This document shows, piece by piece, positions 1 through 7,509 of a stretch of 64,000 nucleotides of DNA (position 1 is the stretch's first letter; each line of letters opens with the position of its first letter). The stretch lies in contig JBBRNH010000015.1 of NCBI GenBank assembly GCA_038230415.1, forward strand, positions 12,155 through 76,154, read 5' to 3'. A program made the translations under genes and the position numbers. Source of the stretch: JBBRNH01 sp038230415. GTDB taxonomy: Bacteria > Bacteroidota > Bacteroidia > Cytophagales > Spirosomataceae. Below the pieces are notes generated by a model. That model made no database searches and was not told where the DNA came from. It saw only the letters and a list, made by a program, of their open reading frames with translations.

Positions 1-2
1 AC

Positions 3-224
3 GCCCGCAAGCAGATGGAGCGGTATGACTCACCCGACGAGGAAAAAGACGAGCCGGTGTCGGCAATAGCCCTCGGCATTGGTATTGCCGCCGTGGTGCT
101 GGCCGGCGTGGTGGTGGCGAGTGCCTACGGGTATAATCAACTGAGTTGGTACGACAAACTGCGCTACGGCTACGAAGGCGAAAAAGCGAAACGGAAGCTG
201 ATGAACTCGCTGTCAATGAATTAA
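3..224 (+). CDS. C-terminal part of a hypothetical single-pass membrane protein
   Basis: The reading frame is open to the left edge, so the true start probably lies outside the window; the first internal ATG is at 15. The visible part has an acidic stretch (SPDEEKDEP), one strong hydrophobic helix at roughly residues 18-40 of the ATG version (AIALGIGIAAVVLAGVVVAS), then a Tyr-rich and basic tail ending KLMNSLSMN. This suggests a membrane anchor with a short charged tail. No family is recognised. A good terminator follows at 249-282, so this is the last gene of its transcript. Confidence 0.55.
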   Translation, partial: ARKQMERYDSPDEEKDEPVSAIALGIGIAAVVLAGVVVASAYGYNQLSWYDKLRYGYEGEKAKRKLMNSLSMN

Positions 225-248
225 GCGTTTGTATTTAGCGTCATTATC

Positions 249-282
249 AAATCCTGTCCACCAAAAATGGGCAGGATTTTTT
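249..282 (+). terminator. Rho-independent terminator
   Basis: The arms AAATCCTGTCC (249-259) and GGGCAGGATTT (269-279) pair with one G-U wobble around a 9-nt loop, and a T-run follows. It sits 25 nt after the first gene and before the gene at 323. Confidence 0.75.
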
Positions 283-322
283 ATGTTTGCCCTAAACCAG
301 ACACTAACCTAACTCATTCACG

Positions 323-877
323 ATGCCTAACTGGCCCCGCCTGTCGTTTCCCCGCATTCCCATCGAGCGGATGTTTGCCATCATCGCTACCACCGTCAGC
401 GTGTGTGCGTTGGTGCTGTCGTTTTATCAGGCCAACCTTGCCCGCCAACAGCAGTACGCATCGGTGTGGCCGTATCTGATGATCAGTACAACCAACGTGC
501 CACCCGACCGAAAAACACCACAGTTTAGCATCGAACTCGATAACAAAGGCGTTGGCCCGGCCTCAATCGAACGATATGACATTGCCTACAAAGGCCATCA
601 TTTTTCTAATGAGAGCGACTATGTAGCGTATCTGAAGAAAGAAGGTCGGTTAGTAAATGACACAACGAGTTATTTTCAGCGTTCCGCGCTGTGGAAGGGG
701 CGGGTGATTTCGGCGGGAGAGCAGTCGCACTGGTTCCTCATGCGCGGGCCGCTGGCTCGTTTTGCCGAGTCTGCTTTTAGTGAAACGAAGGTTACTATTC
801 GCTTCAAATCCATCTACGGCGAAACTTGGGAATATCGGTCAGATGCCGAGGAAATGGTGGTGAAGGTGGCGGATTGA
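323..877 (+). CDS. Hypothetical membrane-anchored protein
   Basis: This 184-residue protein has an N-terminal hydrophobic segment (about residues 15-37, FAIIATTVSVCALVLSFYQA) followed by a soluble part of about 145 residues that is probably extracytoplasmic or periplasm-facing. Motifs such as FSIELDNKGVGPA and KVTIRFKSIYGETWEYRS suggest a small beta-sandwich, as in many Bacteroidota proteins of the type 'membrane helix plus beta domain'. No known family is assigned. It stands alone after a terminator and before the minus-strand pair at 917-1502. Confidence 0.6.
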   Translation: MPNWPRLSFPRIPIERMFAIIATTVSVCALVLSFYQANLARQQQYASVWPYLMISTTNVPPDRKTPQFSIELDNKGVGPASIERYDIAYKGHHFSNESDYVAYLKKEGRLVNDTTSYFQRSALWKGRVISAGEQSHWFLMRGPLARFAESAFSETKVTIRFKSIYGETWEYRSDAEEMVVKVAD

Positions 878-916
878 GAAGCGTTCAGGAACAGGGGGTT
901 AACGGTCGTCAAAATT

Positions 917-1060
917 TCATTTTTTGTTGCCTGAACCATCCGATTTTTTAGCCCGTTGGCTCTTCGCTTTAATAGCCGGTTGCTCTATGACCCAACGCTG
1001 AAACTCAGGCGAATTCAGCAGTTGGCTTGTTATTGTGATTGTTTCAGTCGAAGTTTTCAT
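917..1060 (-). CDS. Small basic ORF downstream of the DUF6934 gene
   Basis: A 47-codon ORF reads from an ATG at 1058-1060 to a TGA at 917-919. The product starts MKTSTETITI, contains LLNSPEFQRWV, and has a Lys/Arg-rich tail (AKSQRAKKSDG). Its start lies only 4 nt after the stop of the DUF6934 gene, which implies co-transcription and probably translational coupling. Inference: a partner protein of the upstream gene, as in a two-gene accessory cassette. The ORF is short enough that chance is possible, but the tight spacing and ordinary codon usage favour a real gene. Confidence 0.45.
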   Translation of the reverse strand: MKTSTETITITSQLLNSPEFQRWVIEQPAIKAKSQRAKKSDGSGNKK

Positions 1061-1064
1061 ACGA

Positions 1065-1502
1065 TTACGTTTTTCGCTTGATTAGATAACGAAGATACGG
1101 CTTGTTTCGCTGGAATAGTTCCTGCTCATTTTCAGTTTTTCCGAACACCTCAAATGGCAGATTAAGATCGTCGAGGAAAACAGAAATGGCTACCCTGTAT
1201 AATCGGGTACGTGCTGGTGTGTTGCCCTCAATAATAACAGTGGCTGAGGCATGATGTGCCAGGAAGTCTTCTAAAATAGCGGCAACCGTAGCTAACACAA
1301 TCGGCATATCCTGATTATTACTGACTGCCTGGTCTGTCAATCGCCCGTCTTCAATATCAACCAAGGCTAAATTGTAAATTTCGTTGCCGTCAACGGGGGT
1401 GAAAACCACCAACTTAGGAATCGTTTTATCAACACTGACGCTATTGAACCCGTAAAATAAGCGGTTGTCTGAAAAGTTGAATAAATACGGCTCGTAATTC
1501 AT
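1065..1502 (-). CDS. DUF6934-like protein
   Basis: The product is 145 residues from the ATG at 1500-1502 (MNYEPYLFNF). An earlier in-frame start at 1595 would overlap the divergent argG start and adds a non-conserved stretch, so it is rejected. I recognise the pattern of the Bacteroidota DUF6934 family: an N-terminal F-x-F-S segment, IPKLVVFTPV, YNLAL-D, SNNQDMPIVLATVA, and a TRLYRVAI segment near the C-terminus. The function is unknown. It is followed 4 nt later by a 47-residue basic ORF, and it diverges from argG across 62 bp. The family assignment is from memory of the pattern. Confidence 0.65.
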   Translation of the reverse strand: MNYEPYLFNFSDNRLFYGFNSVSVDKTIPKLVVFTPVDGNEIYNLALVDIEDGRLTDQAVSNNQDMPIVLATVAAILEDFLAHHASATVIIEGNTPARTRLYRVAISVFLDDLNLPFEVFGKTENEQELFQRNKPYLRYLIKRKT

Positions 1503-1564
1503 AGCGGCAACATACCGCCAAAAGCCGGATATTTGCCCCGTCAATATTCCGAATACAGTAGCCA

Positions 1565-2761
1565 ATGGCCCAGCAACAGAAAGTCGTTTTAGCATTCAGC
1601 GGAGGGTTAGATACCTCGTTTTGCGTTAAATACCTCACCGAAGACCGGGGTCTGGAGGTGCACTCGGTGCTGGTAGATACGGGTGGTTTCAGCCATGCTG
1701 ATCTCCAGGCCATCGAAGACCGGGCCTATTCGCTCGGCGTGAAAAACCACGTTACCATCGCCAAAACCGACGAATACTACCAGCAATGCCTGAAATTTCT
1801 GGTATATGGCAACGTCCTGAAAAACAACACCTACCCGCTCTGCGTGAGTGCCGAGCGTATTTTTCAGGCCATCGCCGTTGGCGAATACGCCCGCGAAATC
1901 GGGGCAACGGCCATCGCGCACGGCAGCACCGGGGCCGGTAACGATCAGGTTCGGTTCGATATGGCGTTTCGGATTCTGGCCCCCGAAGCCGAGATTATCA
2001 CCCCCATCCGCGACCTCAAACTCAGCCGCGAAGCCGAAATTGACTACCTCAAAGCCAAAGGCGTGGAGCAGGAATGGCACAAAGCGGCTTATTCGATCAA
2101 CAAAGGTTTGTGGGGAACGTCGGTGGGCGGCAAAGAAACGCTGACCTCCGACCAATACCTGCCCGAATCGGCCTGGCCCACGCCGGTGAGCAAGGTTGAG
2201 CCGCAATCCGTCACGCTCCATTTCAGGCACGGTGAATTCGTTGGCATTGATGCCGAGACGTTCCAGAACCCGGTGCTGGCAATCCAGAGACTGACCGCGT
2301 TGGCCGGGCCGTTCGGCATCGGGCGCGATATTCACACCGGCGATACCATTATCGGTATCAAAGGGCGGGTTGGGTTCGAGGCTCCGGCTCCGCTCATCAT
2401 CATCAAGGCGCACCACACGCTCGAAAAACACGTGCTGACCAAGTGGCAACTGTCGTGGAAAGACCAACTCGCCAATTTCTACGGCACCATGCTCCACGAA
2501 GGGCAGTTTATGGACCCCGTGATGCGGAACATCGAAACATTTCTGGCCGATACCCAACCGCACGTGACGGGCAAGGTGTTCGTGCAACTCGCCCCGTATC
2601 GGTTCACGGTGCTGGGCATCGAATCGGAGCATGACCTGATGGCGGCCAAATTTGGTTCTTACGGCGAAATGAACAACGCCTGGACGGGCGACGACGTGCG
2701 CGGATTCTCGAAAATAGCGTCGAATCAGGTGATGATTTACGAAGCTATGAACAACAAATAG
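1565..2761 (+). CDS. argG: Argininosuccinate synthase
   Basis: ArgG joins citrulline and aspartate using ATP to make argininosuccinate, the penultimate step of arginine synthesis. The 398-residue product has the family's usual length. The N-terminal PP-loop that binds ATP is clear (AFSGGLDTS, residues 10-18), and the citrulline/aspartate region HGSTGAGNDQVRFD is intact. The ATG at 1565 gives MAQQQKVVLAFSGG, which fits the family start. The TAG stop shares one base with the GTG start of the following glycosyltransferase, so the genes are probably translationally coupled; argC lies three genes on. Confidence 0.96.
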   Translation: MAQQQKVVLAFSGGLDTSFCVKYLTEDRGLEVHSVLVDTGGFSHADLQAIEDRAYSLGVKNHVTIAKTDEYYQQCLKFLVYGNVLKNNTYPLCVSAERIFQAIAVGEYAREIGATAIAHGSTGAGNDQVRFDMAFRILAPEAEIITPIRDLKLSREAEIDYLKAKGVEQEWHKAAYSINKGLWGTSVGGKETLTSDQYLPESAWPTPVSKVEPQSVTLHFRHGEFVGIDAETFQNPVLAIQRLTALAGPFGIGRDIHTGDTIIGIKGRVGFEAPAPLIIIKAHHTLEKHVLTKWQLSWKDQLANFYGTMLHEGQFMDPVMRNIETFLADTQPHVTGKVFVQLAPYRFTVLGIESEHDLMAAKFGSYGEMNNAWTGDDVRGFSKIASNQVMIYEAMNNK

Positions 2762-4032
2762 TGGCCCTGGCGATACCCGTTATCCTCGACAGCAGCCTGC
2801 TTGGCATGGGGCTGTATCACCGGCAGGCCCGAACCGGCATCTGGCGCGTGGCCGAGGTGCTGGCGCAGGGGCTATCCCAACAGTCGGCGGTGGCGTTATC
2901 GCTGGCCGCACCGACGCACGTGGCCGAATCACTCCGGTGGGCGAAGATGGAACAAACTGACAGTCAGACAGTTTATGATTTTGTAAATGACCACGCCGGG
3001 CTGCACCGCGCCCGTTTTGAAAACAGGCTGCTCGCGCCGTTTGCCCCGGCAAGTCTTTCGGCTAAACTCATCCGGCAAAGTTTTTACCAACTCAACCGGG
3101 CGGTGGGCCGTCTCAATGGCCGGTTTGCCGTGTCGCGCTGGCCCGCTGGCACCGTTTACCACAGCCCGCTTTTTGTCATTCCCGAAGCCGTTCGGCTGGC
3201 CCGGCACGTGACCAAGGTGCAGATGATTCACGACATGATTCCGGTGTTTCATCCTGAATGGTTTCGGGCCGGGGAGCAGACGCTCAATCAGGTGCTGGCA
3301 ACGCTGCAACCCGATATGGCGATAATGGTAAATTCGCAGGCCACCAAAGACGATTTCTGCCATTACACCAACTTCGACCCGGCCCGCGTGTGGGTAACGC
3401 GGCTGGCGGCTTCGCGCGAGTTGTTTTACCCGGAGCCGGACGAGGCTAAACAACGGGCCGTGCAAAACCGGCTGAACGTGGGCGAAGGGCCGTATCTGTT
3501 GAGTGTAGCCACCCTGGAACCCCGTAAAAACATCGCGCATCTGATCCGGTGCTTCGTTCGGCTGATCGAATCGGGCGAGTTACCGGCGGATGTTCGGCTG
3601 GTGCTGGCTGGCACACGCGGCTGGCACCTGAACGCGGTGCTGCCGGGAAAATCGCTGCCCGACGCGATAAAAAACCGGCTGGTGTTCACCGGCTTTGTGC
3701 CGGATACTGACCTGGCCGCACTCTATTCGGGAGCGATGGCTTTTGTGTATCCGTCGCTGTATGAAGGCTTTGGCCTGCCACCATTAGAGGCTATGCAGTG
3801 CGGCCTGCCCGTTATCACGTCCAACGTATCGTCGCTGCCCGAAGTGGTGGGTGATGCCGCGCTGACGGTATCGCCTACCGATGCCGACGCACTTTGCCAG
3901 GCGTTGCTGCGGGTGGTTGAGTCGCCCGCGCTGCGGGCCGACCTGAGCAGACGGGCGTTGGCACGGGCTGAGTTGTTTTCGTGGCATACCTTTGTGCAGC
4001 AGCATCTTGATTTATACCGGCAAATTGCCTGA
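2761..4032 (+). CDS. Glycosyltransferase family 4 (GT-B fold)
   Basis: This 423-residue protein has a GT4 retaining glycosyltransferase layout. The N-terminal acceptor half begins IPVILDSSLLGMGLYHRQARTGIWR. The C-terminal donor half contains LLSVATLEPRKNI (about residue 243), VFTGFVPDTDLAALYSGA, and the E-x7-E signature in EGFGLPPLEAMQCGLPVITS followed by LPEVVGDAAL. It probably transfers a sugar from a nucleotide-sugar during cell-surface polysaccharide synthesis; the substrate cannot be read from sequence. The GTG start overlaps the argG stop by one base; an ATG at 2803 is an alternative but would lose conserved N-terminal residues. Confidence 0.85.
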   Translation: MALAIPVILDSSLLGMGLYHRQARTGIWRVAEVLAQGLSQQSAVALSLAAPTHVAESLRWAKMEQTDSQTVYDFVNDHAGLHRARFENRLLAPFAPASLSAKLIRQSFYQLNRAVGRLNGRFAVSRWPAGTVYHSPLFVIPEAVRLARHVTKVQMIHDMIPVFHPEWFRAGEQTLNQVLATLQPDMAIMVNSQATKDDFCHYTNFDPARVWVTRLAASRELFYPEPDEAKQRAVQNRLNVGEGPYLLSVATLEPRKNIAHLIRCFVRLIESGELPADVRLVLAGTRGWHLNAVLPGKSLPDAIKNRLVFTGFVPDTDLAALYSGAMAFVYPSLYEGFGLPPLEAMQCGLPVITSNVSSLPEVVGDAALTVSPTDADALCQALLRVVESPALRADLSRRALARAELFSWHTFVQQHLDLYRQIA

Positions 4033-4038
4033 ACGCGC

Positions 4039-5244
4039 TTGACAAAACCCCGAACCTATTATGCCGATGGCAAATTAGCCGCCCGGCTGCGGCTGCTCGA
4101 CCGGCTCGTGGATGGCTATGCGCGTTTGCGACCCAAAAAACGGTTGGCAACTGCACCCGGCCCGGTTCGGCCTGCCATATTGTTTCTAACGTCGGGGCAT
4201 CTGGGCGACGCGCTGATTTTGTCTTATCTGTTTCCGGCAGTGCGGCAGCACTACCCCGATGCGGTGATTGACGTGGTGGCCGGGGGCTGGTGTGCGCCCG
4301 TCTGGATCGGCAATCCGTATATCAGGCGGGTGATAACGCTCAACCATTCTAACACCAACCGCAGTGCCACCCCACGCCTGTCTAAATGGATGGGCTTTGC
4401 CAAAACAACCCGGTTAGCCATTGCCGCGCTCCGCAGCAGTCGCTACGATTATTCGATAGACATCCGGTTCACGAGCGCACCGATGCACTTTTTGCTGCCC
4501 TTTATTCGCGTCCGGTACAGTATCGGGTTCGGTACGCGGGGCTGGGGGGGGCTGTTAGACAGCGAGTTCTTTTTGCCCGACGGCGCGTTTCATATCGCTA
4601 CGGTGCTGGGCCGGTTACTGACCCCGTTGGGTATCGAAACCGATGCCAAAACCATTAACCCTTATTTTGCCGGGGCCGATACGCCAATCGGGCAGGTCTG
4701 GCAGAAAATTGGCACACCGCAGCCAGCCGGGTCGGTGGTGTTGCTCTGCCCCGAAGCCGGTAGTGACGAACGCACCTTGCCCGCCCTATTTTGGCAGGAA
4801 ATCGCCGAACGGGTTCTGGATGCAACGGACAGCACACTGATATTTTGCGGCCAACTGGCATCCACAACCGCTATCTGCCGGGCCATCAGCGCGGTACACC
4901 CGGCAGTTGCTCCCCGATTGGTGTCGGCAGTGGGGCGGCTAACGATTCAGGAACTGGCCGCGCTGGCCCGGTCGGCCCGGTTTGCCCTGACGCTGGATTC
5001 ATTACCGGCCCACCTGAACGTTATCTTCTGCCCGACGGTTGCGTTTTTCAACAATGGGATGGGCCTCCAGTTTTTTCCGATCAATGCCCGGCCCACGCTC
5101 GTGTTGCACAACCACGCCGAGAGCCGGTTGCTGACCCTTGACCGGGCCGGTTTTAATAGTCAGTACGTCGAAAATTTTGACACAACGGCCATTAATACGG
5201 TCTTTACCTGGTTGGCAGACAGAGACTTAACACAATCAGCATGA
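4039..5244 (+). CDS. Glycosyltransferase family 9 (heptosyltransferase-like)
   Basis: The 401-residue protein resembles ADP-heptose:LPS heptosyltransferases. It has an N-terminal ILFLTSGHLGDALILSYLFPAVR segment (about residues 49-71), the typical GT9 opening with the G-x-GD motif. The donor half contains VVLLCPEAGSDERTLPALFWQEIAE, matching the GT9 'P-G-S/A...K-xW' region, and LALTLDSLPAHLNVIF in place of the usual T-x-DSGP-H. It probably works on lipopolysaccharide or related surface glycan. Translation seems to start at TTG 4039, 6 nt after the GT4 stop, and it overlaps argC by 4 nt (ATGA). Confidence 0.8.
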   Translation: MTKPRTYYADGKLAARLRLLDRLVDGYARLRPKKRLATAPGPVRPAILFLTSGHLGDALILSYLFPAVRQHYPDAVIDVVAGGWCAPVWIGNPYIRRVITLNHSNTNRSATPRLSKWMGFAKTTRLAIAALRSSRYDYSIDIRFTSAPMHFLLPFIRVRYSIGFGTRGWGGLLDSEFFLPDGAFHIATVLGRLLTPLGIETDAKTINPYFAGADTPIGQVWQKIGTPQPAGSVVLLCPEAGSDERTLPALFWQEIAERVLDATDSTLIFCGQLASTTAICRAISAVHPAVAPRLVSAVGRLTIQELAALARSARFALTLDSLPAHLNVIFCPTVAFFNNGMGLQFFPINARPTLVLHNHAESRLLTLDRAGFNSQYVENFDTTAINTVFTWLADRDLTQSA

Positions 5245-6227
5245 CCGATAAAATAAACGTAGGGATCATTGGCGGGGCTGGCTACACCGGCGGTGAACTG
5301 CTCCGAATTTTGCTCAACCACCCCTTTGCCCACATCGCGTTTGTGCACAGCCAAAGTCAGGCCGGAAAACCCGTCTGGGCCACCCACACCGATTTGCTGG
5401 GCGATACCAATCTGTTATTTTCTGGTGACGATGTACCAACGCTGCTGGCCGAGACGGAGATAGATGTGCTGTTTTTATGTTCGGGGCATGGTGCCTCGCG
5501 GCAGTTTCTGGCCGAGCATGACATTCCCGAAAACGTAGCGATTATTGACCTCAGCAGCGATTTTCGGGATGAATCAGACGATTTTGTCTATGGCCTGCCC
5601 GAATTGCAGCGCGACCGAATTCGGGAATCTGAGCGCATTGCCAACCCCGGCTGTTTTGCCACGAGTATCCAACTGGCTCTGTTGCCGCTGGCCGATGCCG
5701 AGCTGCTGACGGGTGCCATCCATATCAGTGCCATCACGGGCAGCACCGGCGCGGGGCAGGCACTCGTACCGACAACGGGCTTCACCTGGCGCAACAACAA
5801 CGTCTCGATTTATAAGGCCTTCACCCATCAGCACCTGACCGAAATCCGGGACACAATCACCACGCTGCAACCCGGTTTTACGGACGCGATCAACTTTGTG
5901 CCGTACCGGGGTGATTTCACGCGCGGCATCATGGCAAACGTTTATACACCCTTCGCTGGCACCCTCGCCGAAGCCCAAACCCGCTACGCTGATTTTTACG
6001 TCACGCACCCGTTCACGCACGTGAGCGACGCGCCGGTTGATATAAAACAGGTCGTTAATACCAATAAATGCCTGTTGCATCTCGACTTACAGGATGGTAA
6101 TCTGCTCATTACCAGCGTGATTGATAACCTGTTGAAAGGTGCATCGGGGCAGGCCGTGCAAAACATGAACTTGGTATTTGGCCTGCCCGAAGATGTCGGC
6201 CTGCGGCTGAAAGCGGTAGCGTTCTGA
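5241..6227 (+). CDS. argC: N-acetyl-gamma-glutamyl-phosphate reductase
   Basis: ArgC reduces N-acetylglutamyl-phosphate to the semialdehyde with NADPH, the third step of arginine synthesis. The 328-residue product shows the N-terminal Rossmann motif GIIGGAGYTGGELLRIL (residues 8-24), the catalytic cysteine in NPGCFATSIQLAL, and AITGSTGAG for substrate binding. Its ATG lies inside the end of the GT9 gene (ATGA overlap). Bacteroidota arginine clusters may use N-succinylated intermediates, so the acyl group could be succinyl instead of acetyl; that cannot be decided here. Confidence 0.94.
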   Translation: MTDKINVGIIGGAGYTGGELLRILLNHPFAHIAFVHSQSQAGKPVWATHTDLLGDTNLLFSGDDVPTLLAETEIDVLFLCSGHGASRQFLAEHDIPENVAIIDLSSDFRDESDDFVYGLPELQRDRIRESERIANPGCFATSIQLALLPLADAELLTGAIHISAITGSTGAGQALVPTTGFTWRNNNVSIYKAFTHQHLTEIRDTITTLQPGFTDAINFVPYRGDFTRGIMANVYTPFAGTLAEAQTRYADFYVTHPFTHVSDAPVDIKQVVNTNKCLLHLDLQDGNLLITSVIDNLLKGASGQAVQNMNLVFGLPEDVGLRLKAVAF

Positions 6228-6304
6228 AGCCGGATAATCAGAAGACAAACAAACTCAACGCCGGACTGGTTAGGTCATTGTTGTTAAATAAGCAATCAAT
6301 AATC

Positions 6305-6619
6305 ATGAAAAAAGTACTGATTCTGGCCGCTTTAGTGGCCGCTACGTCATTCACCGTGCTGGCACAGGACGTAAAAGAAAACGCCAAAGAAACGGGTCGT
6401 CAGGCCAAGCAAACGGCCAAAGCTGCCGGTCGGAAAATAGACCGCGAAACCAAAGAAGCCGGGCGGGACGTAAAGCGGGCGGCCAAAAATACGGCTAACG
6501 ACGTTGACCGGGCCGCTACCAACACCGCCAAAGACGTAAAACGCGGTACCAATAAAGCTCTTGACAAAACGGACAAGGGTCTGAAAAAAGCCGAGCGCAA
6601 ACTGAACAACTCGAAGTAG
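6305..6619 (+). CDS. Secreted Lys/Ala-rich repeat protein (LEA-like)
   Basis: From the ATG at 6305 the protein is 104 residues and starts with a clear signal peptide (MKKVLILAALVAATSFTVLA, cleavage near Q21). The rest is a low-complexity, highly charged series of near-11-residue units (AKETGRQAKQT, RKIDRETKEAGRD, TANDVDRAATNTA, AKDVKRGTNKALDKT), strongly helical and amphipathic. This resembles LEA/apolipoprotein-type repeats. Inference: a periplasmic stress or envelope protein. The upstream ATG at 6278 is rejected because it would bury the signal peptide. A perfect bidirectional hairpin terminator follows. Confidence 0.7.
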   Translation: MKKVLILAALVAATSFTVLAQDVKENAKETGRQAKQTAKAAGRKIDRETKEAGRDVKRAAKNTANDVDRAATNTAKDVKRGTNKALDKTDKGLKKAERKLNNSK

Positions 6620-6636
6620 GCCGCGAAAACAGCCCC

Positions 6637-6678
6637 AAACAAAACGAAGGCGGTTCTGCAACCGCCTTCGTTTTGTTT
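6637..6678. terminator. Perfect 19-bp hairpin terminator
   Basis: Arms 6637-6655 and 6660-6678 are perfectly complementary (core AACGAAGGCGGTT / AACCGCCTTCGTT) around a CTGC loop, with A-rich and T-rich outer ends, so it can work in both directions. It separates the LEA-like gene from moaD. Confidence 0.8.
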
Positions 6679-6749
6679 ACAGCACTGCCCGAATGTAAAA
6701 CCCGCGCCTTAGCGTTGGCAGTGGTATATTTCCTGACGATATTTGGCCG

Positions 6750-6995
6750 ATGAATCCAGTCTCCGTACTCCTCTTTGGCATTGCCCGCGATTTGGTCGGG
6801 CAGTCGGCCATCACCTGTTCGCTTCCCAAACAGGCCCGCGTCAGCGATTTGCTGGCCCATCTGCACGAGCAGCACCCGGCACTGGCGGGCATAAAATCAT
6901 TACTGGTGGCCCGAAACGGCGAATATGCCGGTGCCGACGCACGTATCAGCCCAACCGACGAAATCGCCCTCATTCCCCCCGTTAGCGGAGGTTAA
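6750..6995 (+). CDS. moaD: Molybdopterin synthase sulfur-carrier subunit MoaD
   Basis: MoaD is the small ubiquitin-like subunit of molybdopterin synthase; its C-terminal glycine is thiocarboxylated and donates sulfur to precursor Z (cPMP). The product is 81 residues, the expected size, with the beta-grasp pattern (VSVLLFGIARDLVG ... DEIALIPPVSGG) and the essential terminal Gly-Gly. moaE begins 2 nt after its stop. A molybdoenzyme of the sulfite-oxidase fold, a potential user of the cofactor, is encoded at 51599. Confidence 0.93.
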   Translation: MNPVSVLLFGIARDLVGQSAITCSLPKQARVSDLLAHLHEQHPALAGIKSLLVARNGEYAGADARISPTDEIALIPPVSGG

Positions 6996-6997
6996 TT

Positions 6998-7423
6998 ATG
7001 ATTGCTCTCACCCCAGACCCCATTGACATTAGTTCGGCCTACAAGTACCTGCAAACCGACGGGGCCGGTGCCATTGATTTCTTTTTCGGAGTCGTGCGAG
7101 ATAATACGCCCGGCACCGACGGCCAACGCCGGGACGTAGAAAAGCTCGAATATGAAGCATACGGACCGATGGCGATCAAAGAAATGCAGAAAATTGCCGA
7201 CGAAGCGCACCGCCGGTGGCCCATTTTGGGATACGTTATTATTCATCGCACGGGTACGCTCCGCATCGGCGAAATGGCCGTATTGATCGGTGTGGCAACT
7301 CCTCACCGCGCCGAGGCCTTTGAGGCCACCCGGTACATTATTGACACCATCAAGCAGACGGTGCCGATCTGGAAGAAAGAACTGTTTACCGATGGTGAAG
7401 TCTGGGTAAATGCAACACCGTGA
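6998..7423 (+). CDS. moaE: Molybdopterin synthase catalytic subunit MoaE
   Basis: MoaE is the large subunit that forms the dithiolene of molybdopterin together with MoaD. The 141-residue product has the family landmarks: GAIDFFFGVVRDNT near the N-terminus, LEYEAYGPMA, the HRTGTL turn, IGEMAVLIGVATPHRAEAFEA, and the catalytic lysines in VPIWKKELF. The gene is immediately downstream of moaD. Convergent transcription from the opposite side is stopped in the hairpin at 7429-7509. Confidence 0.95.
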   Translation: MIALTPDPIDISSAYKYLQTDGAGAIDFFFGVVRDNTPGTDGQRRDVEKLEYEAYGPMAIKEMQKIADEAHRRWPILGYVIIHRTGTLRIGEMAVLIGVATPHRAEAFEATRYIIDTIKQTVPIWKKELFTDGEVWVNATP

Positions 7424-7428
7424 GTCAT

Positions 7429-7509
7429 AGTGACAAAGTGCAGCGTAACAAAGGCCTAAGTAGCTTACGCACACGGCTTTGTCTCTCTGTCACTTTGCAC
7501 TTTGTCACT
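7429..7509. terminator. Convergent long-range hairpin with reiterated CACTTTG words
   Basis: The outer arms AGTGACAAAGTGCA (7429-7442) and TGCACTTTGTCACT (7496-7509) are perfectly complementary. Inside, GCGTAA/TTACGC and ACAAAGGCC/GGCTTTGT can also pair, giving a cruciform-like structure of about 80 nt. It lies between convergent moaE and the gene at 7505-8647, touching the stop of the latter, so it probably terminates both. Confidence 0.55.

Noticed and set aside
1607..2632. Long open frame (341 codons) on the minus strand
   Set aside because: It lies entirely opposite argG, has no recognisable domains and is explained by the GC-rich codon structure of the real gene.
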